Assembly (NCBI GenBank): GCA_905250115.1
Contig: CAJNOI010000044.1
Span: 414,745-478,744, forward strand
Direction of reading: 5' to 3'
Source of the DNA: Adineta steineri
Taxonomy: Eukaryota > Rotifera > Eurotatoria > Adinetida > Adinetidae
Length of the DNA: 64,000 bases
The notes under the pieces are model-generated. The model did no database searches. It was not told the origin of the DNA and saw nothing but the letters and a program-made list of their open reading frames with translations. Shown piece by piece: positions 61,544 through 64,000 of the stretch. Within the stretch, counting starts at the first letter, position 1, and every line of letters begins with the position of its first letter. Made by a program: the position numbers and the translations under genes.

Positions 61544-63021
61544 AAAAAAATAATGCAAAACTTTGAATATATATGTAATCTCGCTGTTATAGATGTGTAT
61601 TAATTTTTTTGTATCTTTGAAATATTATGTATAATAAAATTGAAATAATCATCCTTTTCGTGCCATTTCTATCTCTTATTGAACGTCGTAATAGAAAAAA
61701 AAAGATTAATTGAATAGATAGACTTTTATCATTGATTGTACTATTATAATCTCGTCAGTAGAAGTATGGAGAAGTACTGATGTATGCCTTTCTTTACTTA
61801 CATGCCACTATCACATGTAATCTACACGTGCTGGGATAATTATTATTTGGTGAAGGTCGAAATATTAATACCAGTACATATCAAGGATGCGATGAATATA
61901 CCAAACAACTTTTGGCGTTAGTGTTGTTATTAATAGATCGTTAGGATGTTTTCTTCTTGGGAGATTCAATGAGTACAGATACAACAACTTTTTCTTTTTA
62001 TGTATGACGGAGTATACTTACCATTCATCATGCCTTTAGCAATTTCACTATGTTAGTAGTGACTACATATGTAAAGTAGCAATGTGAGTTTTACTTATCT
62101 TTATGTAATCATTTACAAAATTAATTATTAGCAGCAAACTTTGATACCTGTTAGGTATTTTTAATCAAATTTCATTCTCATGAGAGTATAATGAGATTTA
62201 CACTATAGTATGTGTAAAGAAAAGGTTGCACTTTTTATTACTATTTATTATATAGTAAATTGATACTTCTGTTGTCAATAAAATTTATAAAGCATCGTTC
62301 TATCGTGAGCTTCACTATAAGAATATCACAATTCTACCATCAATATGCAAGTTAAGAAAGTTTTCTTTTCTAAATTTTAAATATACATAGCATCTCAATA
62401 AATAGTGAAATTTACATATAAATGTATTAAATGATAATGAAATGATCGATAAAAATAATTAAAATAATCTGTAAATTTTATAACAATGTGAAAGCACTAT
62501 TCTAAAAGATATACAAAAACTGCATGAATTTACGTAAATGTCATTGTTTATTAATGAAGCATTCTAAGATAGTATTCTCAGGATCAGTGTATTTTTGAGT
62601 ATCAAATTTATGTTTATTTATTTGCCTGACATTCATTATCTCAAGCGAGATTTCTGATGAAGAATAATTGTTACAGTGACACTCGAAATGTTTTTTTTCG
62701 AATACTATTAATACAGATTCTCAATTGTAATGAATAACATTTCTATTCATAGTTAATTTTTATATCGAACATATGTCGCCTATTGATGGTATTTTACTTT
62801 ATCAATGTGTATTTCTAACATATCAATGCATTTTGAGACAGCTGATATCGAACCAATAGAAAAAAAGAGTGAAATCAGAGAGAAAAAATGTTGGTTGACA
62901 AACTGTTTTGATTTCTGATTAAGTTAGATTAGATATTATATTTATTGTTTTCGATATCTTTTGATTGTAAAAATATTATTTTCAAATCAATTTCGAAGAT
63001 TATTTTAGTTAATTTATTCGA
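61544..63021. other. Intergenic region
   Basis: An AATAAA near 61632 likely ends the Grg-1-like transcript. The remaining 1.4 kb is AT-rich with no supported feature until the DOLPP1 start. Confidence 0.5.
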
Positions 63022-64000
63022 ATGGGAGTCCTATCTGATCCGATTTATCGACCATTATCGAGTAAATTTATATAATTTTCTTGTTTTTGCGCACTAATAA
63101 ATATGATTGTTCTTTTCTTGTAGTAACATTTATCGAATACCAAGAAGGTAAATAGAAATTTCAAATAATACTAAAGTTTTTTAAATTTTTTCATAAATTT
63201 AGGTGATAAAATAGGATTTTTTTTGGCATGGTTTTCAATGTTACCATTTATCTATATTGTTTCTTTATGTACGTTAATTCTATTTCGACGTGATATACAA
63301 ACAGTAAATAAAGTTTTTCTTTCTAATAATGACTGATTTATTTATTTTTGTATAGATAATGTATTTCGGTGGTTTTTGTGTATCTGAAGTTTGTAATACT
63401 GTTCTCAAAAGAACTTTTAAACAAGCACGACCAGAAAGAAGTAAGAGGGAAATGTAGTAATTTATTCAATTAGTGACAAAAAGGATGTGATGAGGTTTTA
63501 CCGTAGATATAATTATGATTAGTTACACTTTCATATAGTAGACGCTGTTAAATCTCATCATGATCTCATTCTATCAAATATATTTATTTAAATTTTATTT
63601 TAGCTCGAGATCGAATGGGTCTATATGAAGTTCATGGTATGCCAAGTGATCATGCTCAAACATTCTTCTATTTTATGACATATTTAGCTATATTTGTTAT
63701 ATTAAAGTATATATCTTTATAATTTATCTAGAATAATTCTTATTATTAATAAATACTAGATCTCAAATGCCTGGTACACCACGTATTCGTTCAATGCGTA
63801 ATCGTTTTCTTGTTGTTGCTCAACTTATTACAGCAACTATAGTTGCTTATAGCCGGTATAGATACAAATTTTAAAAATAAAATATTGAAATTTTTTATTG
63901 ATGTATATTAAGAGTTTATCTTCATTATCATACAGTTTTACAAGTTGTTGTTGGTGCATTTGTTGGTACAGGATTAGGTTGTGTTTGGTATTATTTTGTT
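63022..64000 (+). CDS. DOLPP1: Dolichyldiphosphatase (partial, runs off window)
   Basis: Seven exons are visible (63022-63061, then near 63124-63147, 63204-63303, 63356-63440, 63604-63706, 63762-63859 and 63913 to the edge). DOLPP1 removes phosphate from dolichyl diphosphate in the ER, recycling the lipid carrier for N-glycosylation. After MGVLSDPIYRPL and TFIEYQEGDKIGF come membrane helices (FLAWFSMLPFIYIVSLCTLI and others) and the PAP2 motifs: KRTFKQARP (motif 1), MPSDHAQ (motif 2, PSxH) and SRVYLHYHT (motif 3). All catalytic residues are present. The match to human DOLPP1 covers the order GDLSGHLL...EPRP...GMPSSHSQ...SRVYLLYHT. The C-terminus lies beyond the window. Confidence 0.92.

Noticed and set aside
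1-64000. Search for CRISPR arrays, retroviral or LTR elements, LINEs, telomeric repeats
   Set aside because: No regularly spaced direct repeats, reverse transcriptase or integrase motifs, long terminal repeats or telomere-like arrays were seen.

Overview
This is an animal nuclear genome window: strongly AT-rich, with compact genes split by mostly 50-70 nt GT-AG introns, a nuclear tRNA-Asp, and orthologues of core metazoan genes (SMG8, syndapin, MPC1, MLF, TRPA channel, BTF3, casein kinase 1 gamma, IFT46, ornithine decarboxylase, METTL2, DOLPP1). Several features point to a bdelloid rotifer (Rotaria or Adineta type): a B-box/coiled-coil/NHL-repeat protein and a membrane-anchored pentapeptide-repeat protein of kinds I recall as common in bdelloids, plus a small hydrophilic protein resembling fungal glucose-repressible Grg-1 proteins. 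The organism call rests on recognition, not on a database search.

Layout. 1-5.4 kb: a secreted helical orphan, a secreted JmjC/cupin protein that seems to lack its iron ligands, and a UPF0390-family basic protein, all on minus. 5.5-13.2 kb: SMG8 and syndapin/PACSIN, minus, each with a dozen or more exons. 15.4-16.1 kb: MPC1 on plus, with a 4-nt micro-exon. 17.6-18.4 kb: MLF, minus. 19.8-21.7 kb: two tandem plus-strand coiled-coil micro-genes that look like paralogues, then a convergent small orphan. 22.5-25.3 kb: two adjacent filamin-repeat genes, minus. 26.7 kb: tRNA-Asp(GTC), minus. 27.9-34.4 kb: TRPA-like ankyrin channel and NHL-repeat gene, minus. 37-38 kb: pentapeptide-repeat protein running into a 100-N assembly gap. 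39-49.5 kb: small type I membrane protein, BTF3, casein kinase 1 gamma, IFT46, ODC, all minus. 50.8-51.9 kb: METTL2, plus. 52-61 kb is gene-poor, with a palindromic MITE-like element and two orphan genes. 61.3 kb: the Grg-1-like gene with a good TATA box, plus. 63.0 kb to the end: DOLPP1, plus, cut by the window edge.

No operon-like pathway joins these genes; they are mostly independent housekeeping genes. The accessory content (secreted orphans, coiled-coil micro-genes, pentapeptide protein, Grg-1-like protein, two palindromic elements) sits in the gaps between them. I found no retroviral, LTR, Polinton or LINE coding sequence. Exon borders were worked out by eye from splice sites, frame and family similarity, and may be off by a few bases in places.
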